From: an uncultured Gammaproteobacteria bacterium
GTDB taxonomy: Bacteria > Pseudomonadota > Gammaproteobacteria > PS1 > Pseudothioglobaceae
Assembly: GCA_937896195.1 (NCBI GenBank)
Contig: CALBNC010000085.1
Coordinates: 1-40,604, forward strand
Length of the DNA stretch: 40,604 bases
Direction: 5' to 3'
In this document: piece after piece, positions 19,867-28,878 of the stretch
Numbering within the stretch: position 1 is the first letter of the stretch
Layout: the number at the start of each line of letters is the position of its first letter
The notes under the pieces: model-generated
Told to the model about the DNA's origin: nothing
Seen by the model: the letters and a program-made list of their open reading frames with translations, nothing else
Databases searched by the model: none
Translations under genes and position numbers: made by a program

Positions 19867-20874
19867 ATGATATTAATGCGTCGAATTATAGTGCTAGTTG
19901 TCATGTTTATGAGTGTGGGCGCTTTTTCAGAATCAGGAAAAGTTACTGGTGGCGCACCATATGATGTACCTTCTTGGTTTACTGATAGTTTTTTAGATAT
20001 TGCTGATGACGCAGAAGATGCGCTTGATGAAAATAAAACGGTCATGCTATATTTCCATTTAGATGGTTGTCCATATTGCGACGCTATGTTGACACAAAAT
20101 TTTAAACAAGGTTCAAATTTAGAATTTATCAAACAACATTTTTCTGTGATTGCTGTCAATATCAAAGGTGCACGTGAAATCACTTTGAGCGAATCTGAAA
20201 CCAAAACTGAACAAGCACTTAGTAATATGCTAAAGGTGAAATATACGCCGACGATTGTCTTCTTAGGTGAAGACGGCAAGCAAGCTTTTAGAACGAATGG
20301 CTATCGAAATGTAGCGGCTTTCAGACAAGTGCTTGAATATGTGGCTAGCAAATCGTATAAAGATACAACTCTATCAAATTATATTGAAACCCAGCAAAAT
20401 TCTAACAAGGCTTATATATTTGTTGATTATCCAAACTTACAAGCTACCTATGATTTTCAAGGCATAGAAAAGCCGGTGGCAATGCTTTTTGAAGATAAGG
20501 ACTGTACGGCTTGTAATGATTTTCATCAAAATCTGATTAATAGGAAGGATGTAAAAGCAGAGTTGGATAAATATTTATTCGTAAGATTTGATGCTTATTC
20601 TGATGAAAAAATTATTAATTTTAATGGCAAGAAAACCACGCCAAGACAAATGGTTAAAGACTTTGATTTAAATTATCGTCCAGGAATCTTGCTATTTGAT
20701 GAAGGTGAGAATGTCACAAAAATTGATGGAAAGCTTTTCAGTTTTCATTTTAATACGGTGTTGAAGTATGTCAGTGGTAAGCATTATCAGTATTATCCAA
20801 AATTCAGCACTTATCTGCGCGCTAGACAGGCCGAGTTGCTAGAGAAAGGCATTGACATTAATATTGTGGACTAA
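19867..20874 (+). CDS. Secreted tandem-thioredoxin-domain protein
   Basis: 335 residues. Residues 1-22 form a signal peptide (MRRIIVLVVMFMSVGAFSES), so it is probably periplasmic. The first thioredoxin-fold domain (about 50-165) carries C68-P-Y-C71 and a cis-proline in KYTPTIVF. The second (about 195-315) carries C213-T-A-C216 and a cis-proline in YRPGILLF. It resembles SoxW-like and DsbC/DsbD-partner thioredoxin-related proteins. A reductant role in periplasmic thiol or sulfur chemistry is inference. AGAGG at 19856-19860 supports this start. A LysE-family gene follows 2 bases later. Confidence 0.85.
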   Translation: MILMRRIIVLVVMFMSVGAFSESGKVTGGAPYDVPSWFTDSFLDIADDAEDALDENKTVMLYFHLDGCPYCDAMLTQNFKQGSNLEFIKQHFSVIAVNIKGAREITLSESETKTEQALSNMLKVKYTPTIVFLGEDGKQAFRTNGYRNVAAFRQVLEYVASKSYKDTTLSNYIETQQNSNKAYIFVDYPNLQATYDFQGIEKPVAMLFEDKDCTACNDFHQNLINRKDVKAELDKYLFVRFDAYSDEKIINFNGKKTTPRQMVKDFDLNYRPGILLFDEGENVTKIDGKLFSFHFNTVLKYVSGKHYQYYPKFSTYLRARQAELLEKGIDINIVD

Positions 20875-20876
20875 GT

Positions 20877-21503
20877 ATGACTCTTGAACAATACTTAATA
20901 TTTTTAACAATCACTCTGGCGTGGATGTTTGCACCTGGGCCGGCTACGTTACTAGCTGTTAATAATGGCATTCGTTATGGATCGAGAATGGCAATTCTTG
21001 CTATATTTGGAAATATCTTGGCTTTTCAGGTTTTGGTGTTATTGAGTATTCTCGGCTTAGGCGCCGTATTAGCTGCCTCTACAATCGCCTTTCAAGTATT
21101 AAAAATAATAGGCGCTTTGTATTTGGTTTATTTAGGATTTAAACTCTGGACAACGCCTATTGCTACCTTTAAAGAAGGTGATAATTTTGAGCAGCAAGAT
21201 GCTAGCCAGCGAGTATTGTTTAGACGTGCATTTTTTACCACCTTGTCAAACCCTAAGGCGTTGACTTATATTTCAGCGCTTTTGCCACAATTTATCAATG
21301 TAAATAATTTTGAAATTATACATTTGTTCACTATTTCGTTAACCATTGCCTTGTCACAATTTATTGCATTTTCTTTGTATGCCATGCTGTCTAGCAGTAT
21401 TCAAGTGTGGCTAAAAAACGAGAATAATTGTCGCTGGTTTAACAGATTCAGTGGTTCAACCTTTATTGGATTTGGGGTGGCACTTGGCCTATCTAATCGT
21501 TGA
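20877..21503 (+). CDS. LysE/RhtB-family exporter
   Basis: 208 residues, the length of the family, with about six membrane segments. The N-terminal TLAWMFAPGPATLLAVNNGIRYGSR and the FFTTLSNPKAL motif are typical. These proteins export amino acids such as lysine, threonine, homoserine, leucine or cysteine derivatives; the substrate here cannot be told from sequence. The gene starts 2 bases after the tandem-thioredoxin gene, so the two are cotranscribed, and it is followed after 34 bases by a MarC-family gene. Confidence 0.88.
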   Translation: MTLEQYLIFLTITLAWMFAPGPATLLAVNNGIRYGSRMAILAIFGNILAFQVLVLLSILGLGAVLAASTIAFQVLKIIGALYLVYLGFKLWTTPIATFKEGDNFEQQDASQRVLFRRAFFTTLSNPKALTYISALLPQFINVNNFEIIHLFTISLTIALSQFIAFSLYAMLSSSIQVWLKNENNCRWFNRFSGSTFIGFGVALGLSNR

Positions 21504-21537
21504 TTAAGAAAATTATTATATATTCTGGAGAGGTTTT

Positions 21538-22125
21538 ATGACAATTGCTTCTGCTATTTTTTTGTTGTTCCTAATTATGGATCCTTTTGCTAACGTGCCT
21601 ATTTTTCTAGGTCTGCTAAAGAATGTTCCAGAATCAAGACGTCGAATTATCATTATTCGAGAGTTGTTAATAGCTTTGTTTGTTTTGTTGCTATTTATGT
21701 TTTCAGGTCAACATATTTTGCAATTATTACAGATATCCGAATCTTCATTAGGCGTGGCAGGCGGTGTTGTATTGTTTTTAATCTCTTTAAAAATGATTTT
21801 TTCTGGCTCTGAAGATATTTTTACCAACACGCCTGATGGCGAGCCTTTAGTGGTGCCATTAGCCATACCATTAATTGCAGGTCCTTCAGCTATTGCAGCG
21901 GTGATATTAATCATGGCAAATGATCCTAATCGATGGGTAGATTGGGGAATTGCATTAGTAGTGGCTTGGAGTTTGGTAGGGTTAATTTTGATTTTTTCTG
22001 AAAAATTTAGCCGTCATATTAGCCATAAAGCTTTCGCAGCTATTGAGCGATTAATGGGAATTTTGCTCACCATTATTGCTGTTGATATGATTCTTGATGG
22101 TATTAAAAAAGCTTTTGGGATTTAG
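21538..22125 (+). CDS. MarC-family integral membrane protein (YhgN type)
   Basis: 195 residues with about six membrane segments. FLIMDPFANVPIFLGLLKN at the N-terminus and PLAIPLIAGPSAIAAVILI in the middle are hallmarks of MarC/UPF0056 (E. coli YhgN, YchE, MarC). The biochemical role is unknown; early links to multidrug resistance were not upheld for MarC. A strong ribosome binding site GGAGAGG precedes the ATG. It may be the last gene of the unit starting at the thioredoxin-like gene. Confidence 0.88.
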   Translation: MTIASAIFLLFLIMDPFANVPIFLGLLKNVPESRRRIIIIRELLIALFVLLLFMFSGQHILQLLQISESSLGVAGGVVLFLISLKMIFSGSEDIFTNTPDGEPLVVPLAIPLIAGPSAIAAVILIMANDPNRWVDWGIALVVAWSLVGLILIFSEKFSRHISHKAFAAIERLMGILLTIIAVDMILDGIKKAFGI

Positions 22126-22181
22126 TGAGTGTACCTTTAGCATCGGTTTAGTGTGTAAAATTCAATTCATATTTATTTTGG

Positions 22182-22187
22182 TATTAT
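22182..22187 (+). promoter_or_regulatory. Possible -10 element of dbpA, implying a leaderless transcript
   Basis: TATTAT ends 4 bases before the GTG start of dbpA, so initiation 6-8 bases downstream would fall on the start codon. No ribosome binding site precedes the GTG. The upstream partner TTCAAT (22161-22166) has a short 15-base spacer, so support is weak. Confidence 0.3.
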
Positions 22188-22191
22188 CATT

Positions 22192-23565
22192 GTGAGCACA
22201 TCAGACTTTTCTTCATTAAAACTACATCCTGGCCTATTAAAAAACTTAGGTAGCTTGGGCTATGAGTCCATGACACCTATTCAAGCATTAAGCTTGCCAG
22301 CTATCCTTGATGGCAAAGATGTGATTGGCCAAGGTAAGACTGGATCTGGAAAAACAGCTGCTTTTGGTTTGGGCTTACTGCATAAGCTTAATGTTAAATC
22401 TTACAAGGTTCAATCGATTGTTTTGTGCCCGACTCGAGAGTTAGCTGACCAAGTCTCTGTAGAAATTCGTAACCTAGCCAGGGCTATTCATAATATCAAA
22501 ATTTTAACACTTTGTGGCGGCGCACCATTTGGACCTCAGATTGGTTCACTAGAGCATGGGGCGCATATTGTTGTCGGCACCCCAGGTCGTATCGAGGAGC
22601 ACTTACGTAAAAAAACTTTAAAGCTAGACCATGTTGAGATGTTGGTACTTGATGAAGCAGATCGCATGCTAGATATGGGTTTTCAAGATGCGATTGATGA
22701 CATTGTAGAAAAAATTCCTGACAATCGTCAAACATTGCTATTCAGCGCTACTTACCCGCAAGAAATTGAAGATATTGCCATGCGAGTTATGAATAATCCT
22801 GTTGTCGTAAACGCACCTTCGACTGATGAAGAATCAACAATTAAGCAATATTTTTATCAAATCAATACTGATGATGAGCGCATGAATGCTTTGCGTATAT
22901 TGTTGGCCAAGCATAAGTCAGAATCAACGCTGGTTTTTTGTAATACCAAATTAGACACTCAAGATGTGGCAGACGAGCTTGTGCACTATGGTTTTTATGC
23001 GTTAGCCATTCATGGTGATTTAGACCAGCGAGAGCGAGATCAGGCGTTAATTCGTTTTTCTAATAAGAGTGTTTCTGTTTTAGTTGCGACTGATGTTGCA
23101 GCGCGTGGACTAGATATTGATGCGCTTGATTTGGTTGTGAACTTTAATGTCGCGCACGATCCTGAAGTGCATGTTCATAGAATTGGTCGAACGGGTAGAG
23201 CGGGGCGAAGTGGCATTGCGGCAACCTTGTTTAATGATAGAGAAACAAGAAAGCTGGACGCATTAGAGATTGATGTAACTGCTGATGAATTGCCAAGTGA
23301 TTCATATCTTGATAAGCCCATTAAAAGACCAGAAATGACAACACTTAAAATTGATGGCGGAAAAAAGCAAAAACTTCGCCCTGGTGATATTGTTGGTGGA
23401 CTAACGGGTAAGGACGGTATTCCAGGAACTGCCATTGGAAAAATTACAGTTTCTAGTAATTGGTCTTACGTAGCTGTGGAGTCTGGATTAGTGAAGGCTG
23501 CGCTAACAAAGATTCAAAATGATAAACTAAAAGGTAAAACTTTTAGAGTTAGGATTTTGTCTTAA
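22192..23565 (+). CDS. dbpA: ATP-dependent RNA helicase DbpA
   Basis: 457 residues, exactly as E. coli DbpA. DEAD-box motifs are in order: Q-motif MTPIQ, Walker A GKTGSGKT, PTRELA, TPGR, DEAD (VLDEADRMLD), SAT (LFSATYP), ARGLDI and HRIGRTGR. Residues ~380-457 match the DbpA RNA-binding domain, which recognises hairpin 92 of 23S rRNA, so the protein acts in large-subunit assembly. The start is GTG without a visible ribosome binding site. It is convergent with the next gene, with 3 bases between stops. Confidence 0.95.
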   Translation: MSTSDFSSLKLHPGLLKNLGSLGYESMTPIQALSLPAILDGKDVIGQGKTGSGKTAAFGLGLLHKLNVKSYKVQSIVLCPTRELADQVSVEIRNLARAIHNIKILTLCGGAPFGPQIGSLEHGAHIVVGTPGRIEEHLRKKTLKLDHVEMLVLDEADRMLDMGFQDAIDDIVEKIPDNRQTLLFSATYPQEIEDIAMRVMNNPVVVNAPSTDEESTIKQYFYQINTDDERMNALRILLAKHKSESTLVFCNTKLDTQDVADELVHYGFYALAIHGDLDQRERDQALIRFSNKSVSVLVATDVAARGLDIDALDLVVNFNVAHDPEVHVHRIGRTGRAGRSGIAATLFNDRETRKLDALEIDVTADELPSDSYLDKPIKRPEMTTLKIDGGKKQKLRPGDIVGGLTGKDGIPGTAIGKITVSSNWSYVAVESGLVKAALTKIQNDKLKGKTFRVRILS

Positions 23566-23568
23566 AAC

Positions 23569-23982
23569 TTACTCTTTAGTATCAGTAATATTTAAAATTT
23601 CCCAAGTTTCGGAGTCGTACTCAACTTCATAACCAACCAGTGCTTTCTCAACCTGATCTCTAAGGACTACTGGGAGCTCCCACACGCGCGTACAACCAAG
23701 ATAGCCGTTGATCTCATGATATGTATTGTCTGAGATAGTAATATATCGACTAAGGCCCATTTGAGCAAAGCTGCCCATTACATCATCGATAAATTCAGGC
23801 TTTTTTAATGGGTAATAATTAATACTTTCATACATCTTAACTTCAGCAACAGAGGCTAATAGGTTTGCCCTAACACCATCTGCATCATGAAGGTCTTGCA
23901 CCAGTTCAGTCACTAAGTCATTTTCTTTATCGATGGTAATCGAATGAATCATTGGGAAAACGTTCATTATTTTTATAGACAT
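23569..23982 (-). CDS. Hypothetical protein in the purH operon
   Basis: 137 residues that I do not recognise. It is acidic, has no signal peptide or membrane segment and a single cysteine (in GYLGCTRVWELP). Alternating hydrophobic stretches (MIHSITIDKENDLV, SRYITISDNTYHEI, VEYDSETWEILNI) suggest a small alpha/beta fold. It is a real gene: AGGAG overlaps the purH stop codon and is placed correctly for the ATG, 8 bases after purH, so translation is coupled. In many Gammaproteobacteria purD follows purH; this protein shows no PurD features. Function unknown. Confidence 0.8.
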   Translation of the reverse strand: MSIKIMNVFPMIHSITIDKENDLVTELVQDLHDADGVRANLLASVAEVKMYESINYYPLKKPEFIDDVMGSFAQMGLSRYITISDNTYHEINGYLGCTRVWELPVVLRDQVEKALVGYEVEYDSETWEILNITDTKE

Positions 23983-23990
23983 AATTTCTC

Positions 23991-25532
23991 CTAGTGTTTG
24001 AAATGGCGCATGCCAGTAAATACCATGGCTATACCGTGTTCATTTGCCGCTGAAATGACTTCATCATCTCGCATTGAGCCACCAGGTTGGATAATTGCCT
24101 TAATACCTGCTTGTGCCGCTGCATCAATGCCGTCTCTAAATGGGAAGAAAGCATCTGATGCCATGACAGAGCCTTCTACAATTAAGCCTTCATCCGATGC
24201 TTTAATACCTGCAATTTTTGCCGAGTAAACGCGAGACATTTGTCCTGCACCGACACCAATTGTCATTTCATTTTTGACATAAACAATGGCATTTGATTTA
24301 ACGGTTTTAGCGACTTTCCAAGCGAATAGTAAATCTTTAATTTGATCGGCTGTAGGCGCCAACTCACTGACACATTTAATATCATTCTCAGTGATAACAC
24401 CAAGATCCTTGTCTTGCACCAATAGACCACCGGTAACTCGCTTATAGTCAAGTGATGGTTGCGCACTGGACAAATCCCCACACTCTAATGCACGTATATT
24501 TTGTTTGGCTGATAGTATATCTTTGGCATCGTCATCAACACTTGGTGCAATAATAACTTCAACAAATTGCTTTGCAATAATATCTTGAGCAGTGGCTTTA
24601 TCCAAAGGGCGATTAAAAGCAATAATGCCGCCAAAAGCAGAGGTAGGATCTGTTTTAAAGGCATCTAAATAAGCATCATGAATATTGTCTCTAAGGGCAA
24701 CTCCACAAGGGTTTGCATGTTTAACAATAACACAGGCTGGTGCATTAAAACTGCGAACACATTCTAGCGCTGCATCTGCATCAGCCATGTTGTTGTATGA
24801 CATTTCTTTACCTTGGAATTGTGTGCTTGATGCAACACAGGTTTCAGTAATATTTTTCTCTACATAAAAAGCGGCATTTTGATGTGGGTTTTCACCGTAG
24901 CGCATAGATTGAGTTTTGTGAAACTGCAGATTAATTGTATTTGAAAATCCATCTTGCTCTTTGCCAAGGTAGTTAGCGATAGCGCCGTCATATTGTGCAG
25001 TATGCTCAAAAGTTTTAAGCGCTAGTTTGGTTCTGGTTTCAAGGGTTGTGTTGCCATTGGCAGTAATTTCATCCATGACAGTTTGGTAATCTGAAGCATC
25101 CACAACGACCGTCACTGATGCATGATTTTTAGCACTAGAGCGCAACATCGCTGGACCGCCAATGTCAATATTTTCAATCGCATCTTCCAGTGTGCAATCT
25201 GGATTAGCAATCGTTGCTTGAAAAGGGTAGAGGTTAACAACCACCAGATCAATTGGATTGATATCATTCTGCATCATCACTTCTTCATCAAGACCTCGAC
25301 GCGCTAAGATGCCGCCATGAATTTTTGGATTAAGAGTTTTTACACGTCCTGCCATCATCTCTGGAAAACCAGTATAGTCAGACACTTCGATGACAGGAAT
25401 ACCTTGTTCAGCCAATAATTTAGCAGTACCACCTGTTGAGAGAATTTCAATATTTTTACTGACCAATACTTGAGCAAGTTCAAGAATACCAGTTTTATCT
25501 GAAACACTAATTAAAGCGCGCTGTATAGACAT
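23991..25532 (-). CDS. purH: Bifunctional AICAR transformylase / IMP cyclohydrolase
   Basis: 513 residues (E. coli 529). The N-terminal MGS-like cyclohydrolase domain (1-~190) has [21 protein letters not shown] and GGILARRG. The transformylase domain follows, with the catalytic lysine-histidine pair in [10 protein letters not shown] and [11 protein letters not shown]. The protein carries out the last two steps of IMP synthesis. AAGGA precedes the ATG. It is downstream of fis in the conserved dusB-fis-purH order, with a 50-base gap that may hold its own promoter. Confidence 0.97.
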   Translation of the reverse strand: MSIQRALISVSDKTGILELAQVLVSKNIEILSTGGTAKLLAEQGIPVIEVSDYTGFPEMMAGRVKTLNPKIHGGILARRGLDEEVMMQNDINPIDLVVVNLYPFQATIANPDCTLEDAIENIDIGGPAMLRSSAKNHASVTVVVDASDYQTVMDEITANGNTTLETRTKLALKTFEHTAQYDGAIANYLGKEQDGFSNTINLQFHKTQSMRYGENPHQNAAFYVEKNITETCVASSTQFQGKEMSYNNMADADAALECVRSFNAPACVIVKHANPCGVALRDNIHDAYLDAFKTDPTSAFGGIIAFNRPLDKATAQDIIAKQFVEVIIAPSVDDDAKDILSAKQNIRALECGDLSSAQPSLDYKRVTGGLLVQDKDLGVITENDIKCVSELAPTADQIKDLLFAWKVAKTVKSNAIVYVKNEMTIGVGAGQMSRVYSAKIAGIKASDEGLIVEGSVMASDAFFPFRDGIDAAAQAGIKAIIQPGGSMRDDEVISAANEHGIAMVFTGMRHFKH

Positions 25533-25571
25533 TTTGTTCCTTTGAGGTATGGGAGTTAAGTTACAAAGGTT

Positions 25572-25577
25572 ATTATA
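25572..25577 (-). promoter_or_regulatory. Possible -10 element of purH
   Basis: A perfect TATAAT on the minus strand lies just after the fis stop codon and 40 bases before the purH ATG. No clear -35 box lies 16-18 bases upstream, inside the end of fis. It could allow purine genes to be expressed apart from dusB-fis. No PurR-like operator was recognised. Confidence 0.35.
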
Positions 25578-25582
25578 GAGTT

Positions 25583-25813
25583 TTAGAGCTTATAGAATTC
25601 GATTTTTTTCTTAAGTGTGCCACGATTGACGCCTAATATGCGAGAAGCTTCACTCTGGTTATTATTGACTAACTCTAAAATAAATTTTATAACAACAGAC
25701 TCCACTTCATTCATAACCATTTTATGAACGCCAGATGCTTGCTCACCATCAAGTTGCTCGAAGTAGCGAGTTAATTTTGCATTGATGCAGGCTGGTAAAT
25801 CTGTAGGACTCAT
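25583..25813 (-). CDS. fis: Fis-family DNA-binding protein (short form)
   Basis: 76 residues against 98 in E. coli. The C-terminal helix-turn-helix is well kept ([25 protein letters not shown]), as is the dimerisation helix before it. The first ~20 residues of E. coli Fis, which form the mobile beta-hairpin needed to activate Hin-type invertases, are missing. It should still bend DNA and act as a nucleoid-associated regulator. Its ATG overlaps the dusB stop by 4 bases, the conserved dusB-fis operon. Confidence 0.93.
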   Translation of the reverse strand: MSPTDLPACINAKLTRYFEQLDGEQASGVHKMVMNEVESVVIKFILELVNNNQSEASRILGVNRGTLKKKIEFYKL

Positions 25814-26784
25814 AATTGGTTTAAGTAGTTTTCAAAAAGTTTGAATTGTTGCTCACGATCAGTAACTTTGTTAATCGTTTGCCAAAATTTCTGCATGTGG
25901 TTTTTATCAAGGTGCGTAGCATACCAAAGAATGTGCTTTCTGGCGAGCCTCAATCCCAAAAAATCACCATAAAAAGCATGAATTTGGTGAATATGCTTAA
26001 GTATAGTAGATTTTTGCTCTTCAAGTGGGATTGGATTGAATGTTTTCTGGGTATCAAGATAGTGGTTGATCTCAGAAAATATCCAAGGATTGCCTTGAGC
26101 TGCTCGTCCAATCATGACACCTGAGGCATTGGTATAATCTAATACTTGTTGTGCTTTGTTAGCATTGGTAATATCCCCATTAGCAATGACAGGGATTTGG
26201 ACTTGATTAACAACAGATTTGATGGTGTCATATTCCGCCATGCCATTATATTTATCTGCCTTAGTGCGCCCATGTACACTTAGCATTTGAATGCCGGCTT
26301 GTTCTGCAATTTGTGCAATGGTTGGTGCATTTTTGTTATCAATATCCCAACCTGTTCGCATTTTTAAGGTCACAGGAATATCTACAGCCGATACGACTGA
26401 TTCGAGAATATCTTTAACAAGTACCTCGTCTTGCATTAGGGCTGATCCAGAGGCTTTATTACAGACTTTTTTAGCAGGGCAGCCCATATTAATATCAATA
26501 ATATCTGCACCAAAATCAACTGCTCTTTGTGCAGCATGAGCTAATTCCTGAGCTTCTGATCCTGCTATTTGAATGCTGATCGGTTCTTTTTCACCTTTAA
26601 AATCTAGGCGATATTTAGTTTTATTGGTTTTAAGTAGGTGTTCTTGTATGACTACCATTTCTGAGGTGGTGAGCCCTGCACCCAAAGATTTACATAGCAT
26701 TCTAAAAGGTTTGTCACTAGTGCCAGCCATAGGCGCTAATAATGCTATTGAATCAAGTTTATAAGGACCAATCTGAATTGACAC
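25810..26784 (-). CDS. dusB: tRNA-dihydrouridine synthase B
   Basis: 324 residues from the chosen GTG start. Conserved elements are APMAGTSDKPFR, the FMN-binding TIM barrel with MGCPAKKVCNKASGSALM (catalytic cysteine within), VTLKMRTGW and IPVIANGDI. The enzyme reduces uridine in the D-loop of tRNA. The frame is open to a TTG at 26820, but family members begin near SIQIGPYKL, so GTG at 26784, 7 bases after the def stop, is preferred. It is translationally coupled to fis. Confidence 0.94.
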   Translation of the reverse strand: MSIQIGPYKLDSIALLAPMAGTSDKPFRMLCKSLGAGLTTSEMVVIQEHLLKTNKTKYRLDFKGEKEPISIQIAGSEAQELAHAAQRAVDFGADIIDINMGCPAKKVCNKASGSALMQDEVLVKDILESVVSAVDIPVTLKMRTGWDIDNKNAPTIAQIAEQAGIQMLSVHGRTKADKYNGMAEYDTIKSVVNQVQIPVIANGDITNANKAQQVLDYTNASGVMIGRAAQGNPWIFSEINHYLDTQKTFNPIPLEEQKSTILKHIHQIHAFYGDFLGLRLARKHILWYATHLDKNHMQKFWQTINKVTDREQQFKLFENYLNQL

Positions 26785-26791
26785 AAGTGAT

Positions 26792-27283
26792 TTACTTTTG
26801 AGCTTTTTTGGTTTTTTCAAGCAGGCGTTTTTGCTTGAGTTTGGATAGGTGATCTACAAACAAAATACCGTCTAAATGGTCAATTTCATGTTGAATGCAA
26901 ACACCCAAAATATCTTGAGCTTCTAGCTCAAACGTCTCACCTTGCTCATTGAGTGCTCTCACTTTAATATGATTTGCACGTGTTACACATTCATAGTAAT
27001 CAGGCACTGATAGGCAACCTTCATCCCACTCAAGTTCCCCATCTTTTTCAATAATTTCAGGATTGATGAGACATAAAGGCTGTGTTTGATCTTCTGAGGT
27101 GTCTATTACGATTAATCGAATATGGTGGTTGACTTGGGTTGCTGCCAGTCCAATTCCGGGAGCAGCATACATAGTGCTAAACATATCTTTAATCAATGAA
27201 CGAATAGCGTTATTAACTTTTTCAATAGGCACAGCCTTAGTTCTGAGGCGCTTATCTGGATAATGTAGAATGGATAGTAACAT
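26792..27283 (-). CDS. def: Peptide deformylase
   Basis: 163 residues. The three family motifs are present: GIGLAATQV, the metal-ligand motif EGCLSVPDY (cysteine) and QHEIDHLDG (HExxH). It removes the formyl group from nascent proteins with Fe2+. The gene starts 2 bases after nadB and is followed by dusB. The usual partner fmt (methionyl-tRNA formyltransferase) is not adjacent. Confidence 0.97.
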   Translation of the reverse strand: MLLSILHYPDKRLRTKAVPIEKVNNAIRSLIKDMFSTMYAAPGIGLAATQVNHHIRLIVIDTSEDQTQPLCLINPEIIEKDGELEWDEGCLSVPDYYECVTRANHIKVRALNEQGETFELEAQDILGVCIQHEIDHLDGILFVDHLSKLKQKRLLEKTKKAQK

Positions 27284-27285
27284 GA

Positions 27286-28863
27286 TTATATTATAGTGTT
27301 TTTTATACTATCAGATTGATTAGGATGATCTTCGTTATAGTGAAGTCCTCGACTCTCTTTTCTGGAAAGTGCAGATTTAATAATAATTTGAGCGGTTCTT
27401 ACTAAGTTTCTTAGCTCAACCAAATCACTAGAAATGAGATATAAGCTGTAATATTCATCAACTTCTTTTTCAATTTGTTCAAGTCGATGCTGGGCATAGT
27501 TAAGGCGCCTATCAGAGCGAACAATGCCAACAAAATTCCACATAATTAAGCGAACTTCATCCCATAAATGAGTAACAACTACCTTCTCTTTAGAGGGCGC
27601 TACTCGAGAAGCATCCCAAGGATCAAATTTACAATGAGGTGGTGCTAATACTTGTTGGTTGATATCTTGAGCGCAAGACTTTGCAAATACGATACATTCT
27701 AATAATGAATTGCTCGCCATGCGATTAGCGCCATGTACGCCCGTATGGGCAACTTCACCAATAGCATATAAGTTGCTAATATTAGTTAAACCTTTCAAAT
27801 CAGTATCGATACCACCACAAGTGTAATGAGCTGCTGGAACAACAGGCATAGAAGTTTTTGATATATCTATACCGAATGTTTGACACTTATTATAAATAGT
27901 AGGAAAGTGTTTTTTAATCCAGTTCTCACCTTTGAATGAGATGTCTAAATAAACACAATCTAAGCCACCAGACTTCATTTCAGAGTCGATCGCTCTAGCA
28001 ACAATATCTCTGGGTGCAAGTTCACCACGTTCATCATATTTGTGCATAAACGTTTCACCATTAGGCAAGTGAAGCTTGCCACCCTCTCCTCGAATGGCCT
28101 CTGAGATCAAAAAGGATTTTGCATGCGGATGGTAAAGACAAGTAGGGTGAAACTGAGCAAATTCCATATTCATAATATGACAACCTGCACGACTTGCCAT
28201 AGCGATACCGTCTCCGGTTGAGGTGTCAGGATTGGAGGTATACAGATAAACTTTAGAAGCGCCACCTGTAGCTAGTATAGTTTTATAAGCCACAAAACTC
28301 TCAACTTGATGAGTGCTTTTGTTAAGAATGTAGGCGCCAGAACATTGACCATCTTTGATGAGTAAATCGATCGCAATGTAGTTTTCAAATAAAGTGATGT
28401 TTTTACACTGCTTGACATTATTCAAGAGATTTACCTGAATAGATTGCCCTGTTTTATCTGCAACATGAGCCACACGTCTATTGGTATGGCCACCCTCAGT
28501 AGTGAGGTGGTAATTGTTACTGTCTTTGGTAAATCGAACACCCGAGGATTCCAAAGAAGAAATCGCAGCCGGTGCATTTTTAACCATAAATTTCACAGCT
28601 GCTTCATCAGCTAATCCAGCAGCAGCAGAAAGTGTATCTGCAACATGCACTTCAAAATTATCATGTGCATCTAATACAGCTGAAATACCACCCTGGGCAT
28701 AAAATGAGCTTCCCTCTAAGGCTTCATCTTTAGCGATTAGTGCAACAGACAAGTGTCTTGAAAGTTGAAGAGCACTCATTAACCCAGCACTGCCAGTGCC
28801 AATAATTAAAATGTCAAATTGATGTTGTTCATGTGGACTGCTGTATGTTGCTTGCTTAGGCAT
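27286..28863 (-). CDS. nadB: L-aspartate oxidase
   Basis: 525 residues (E. coli 540). The N-terminal FAD motif is [14 protein letters not shown], with [12 protein letters not shown] and [11 protein letters not shown] typical of the fumarate reductase/aspartate oxidase family, and [16 protein letters not shown] near the FAD. The C-terminal helical domain includes the MWNFVGIVR motif. It oxidises aspartate to iminoaspartate, the first step of NAD synthesis, in the cytoplasm. nadA and nadC are not in the window. It starts 15 bases after the RND exporter. Confidence 0.95.
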   Translation of the reverse strand: MPKQATYSSPHEQHQFDILIIGTGSAGLMSALQLSRHLSVALIAKDEALEGSSFYAQGGISAVLDAHDNFEVHVADTLSAAAGLADEAAVKFMVKNAPAAISSLESSGVRFTKDSNNYHLTTEGGHTNRRVAHVADKTGQSIQVNLLNNVKQCKNITLFENYIAIDLLIKDGQCSGAYILNKSTHQVESFVAYKTILATGGASKVYLYTSNPDTSTGDGIAMASRAGCHIMNMEFAQFHPTCLYHPHAKSFLISEAIRGEGGKLHLPNGETFMHKYDERGELAPRDIVARAIDSEMKSGGLDCVYLDISFKGENWIKKHFPTIYNKCQTFGIDISKTSMPVVPAAHYTCGGIDTDLKGLTNISNLYAIGEVAHTGVHGANRMASNSLLECIVFAKSCAQDINQQVLAPPHCKFDPWDASRVAPSKEKVVVTHLWDEVRLIMWNFVGIVRSDRRLNYAQHRLEQIEKEVDEYYSLYLISSDLVELRNLVRTAQIIIKSALSRKESRGLHYNEDHPNQSDSIKNTII

Positions 28864-28878
28864 GTTAACGAAAGGGGT

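Noticed and set aside
19695..20279. Open minus-strand frame of 194 codons
   Set aside because: Opposes the tandem-thioredoxin gene and runs into the 6S RNA gene; composition is that of a frame shadow.
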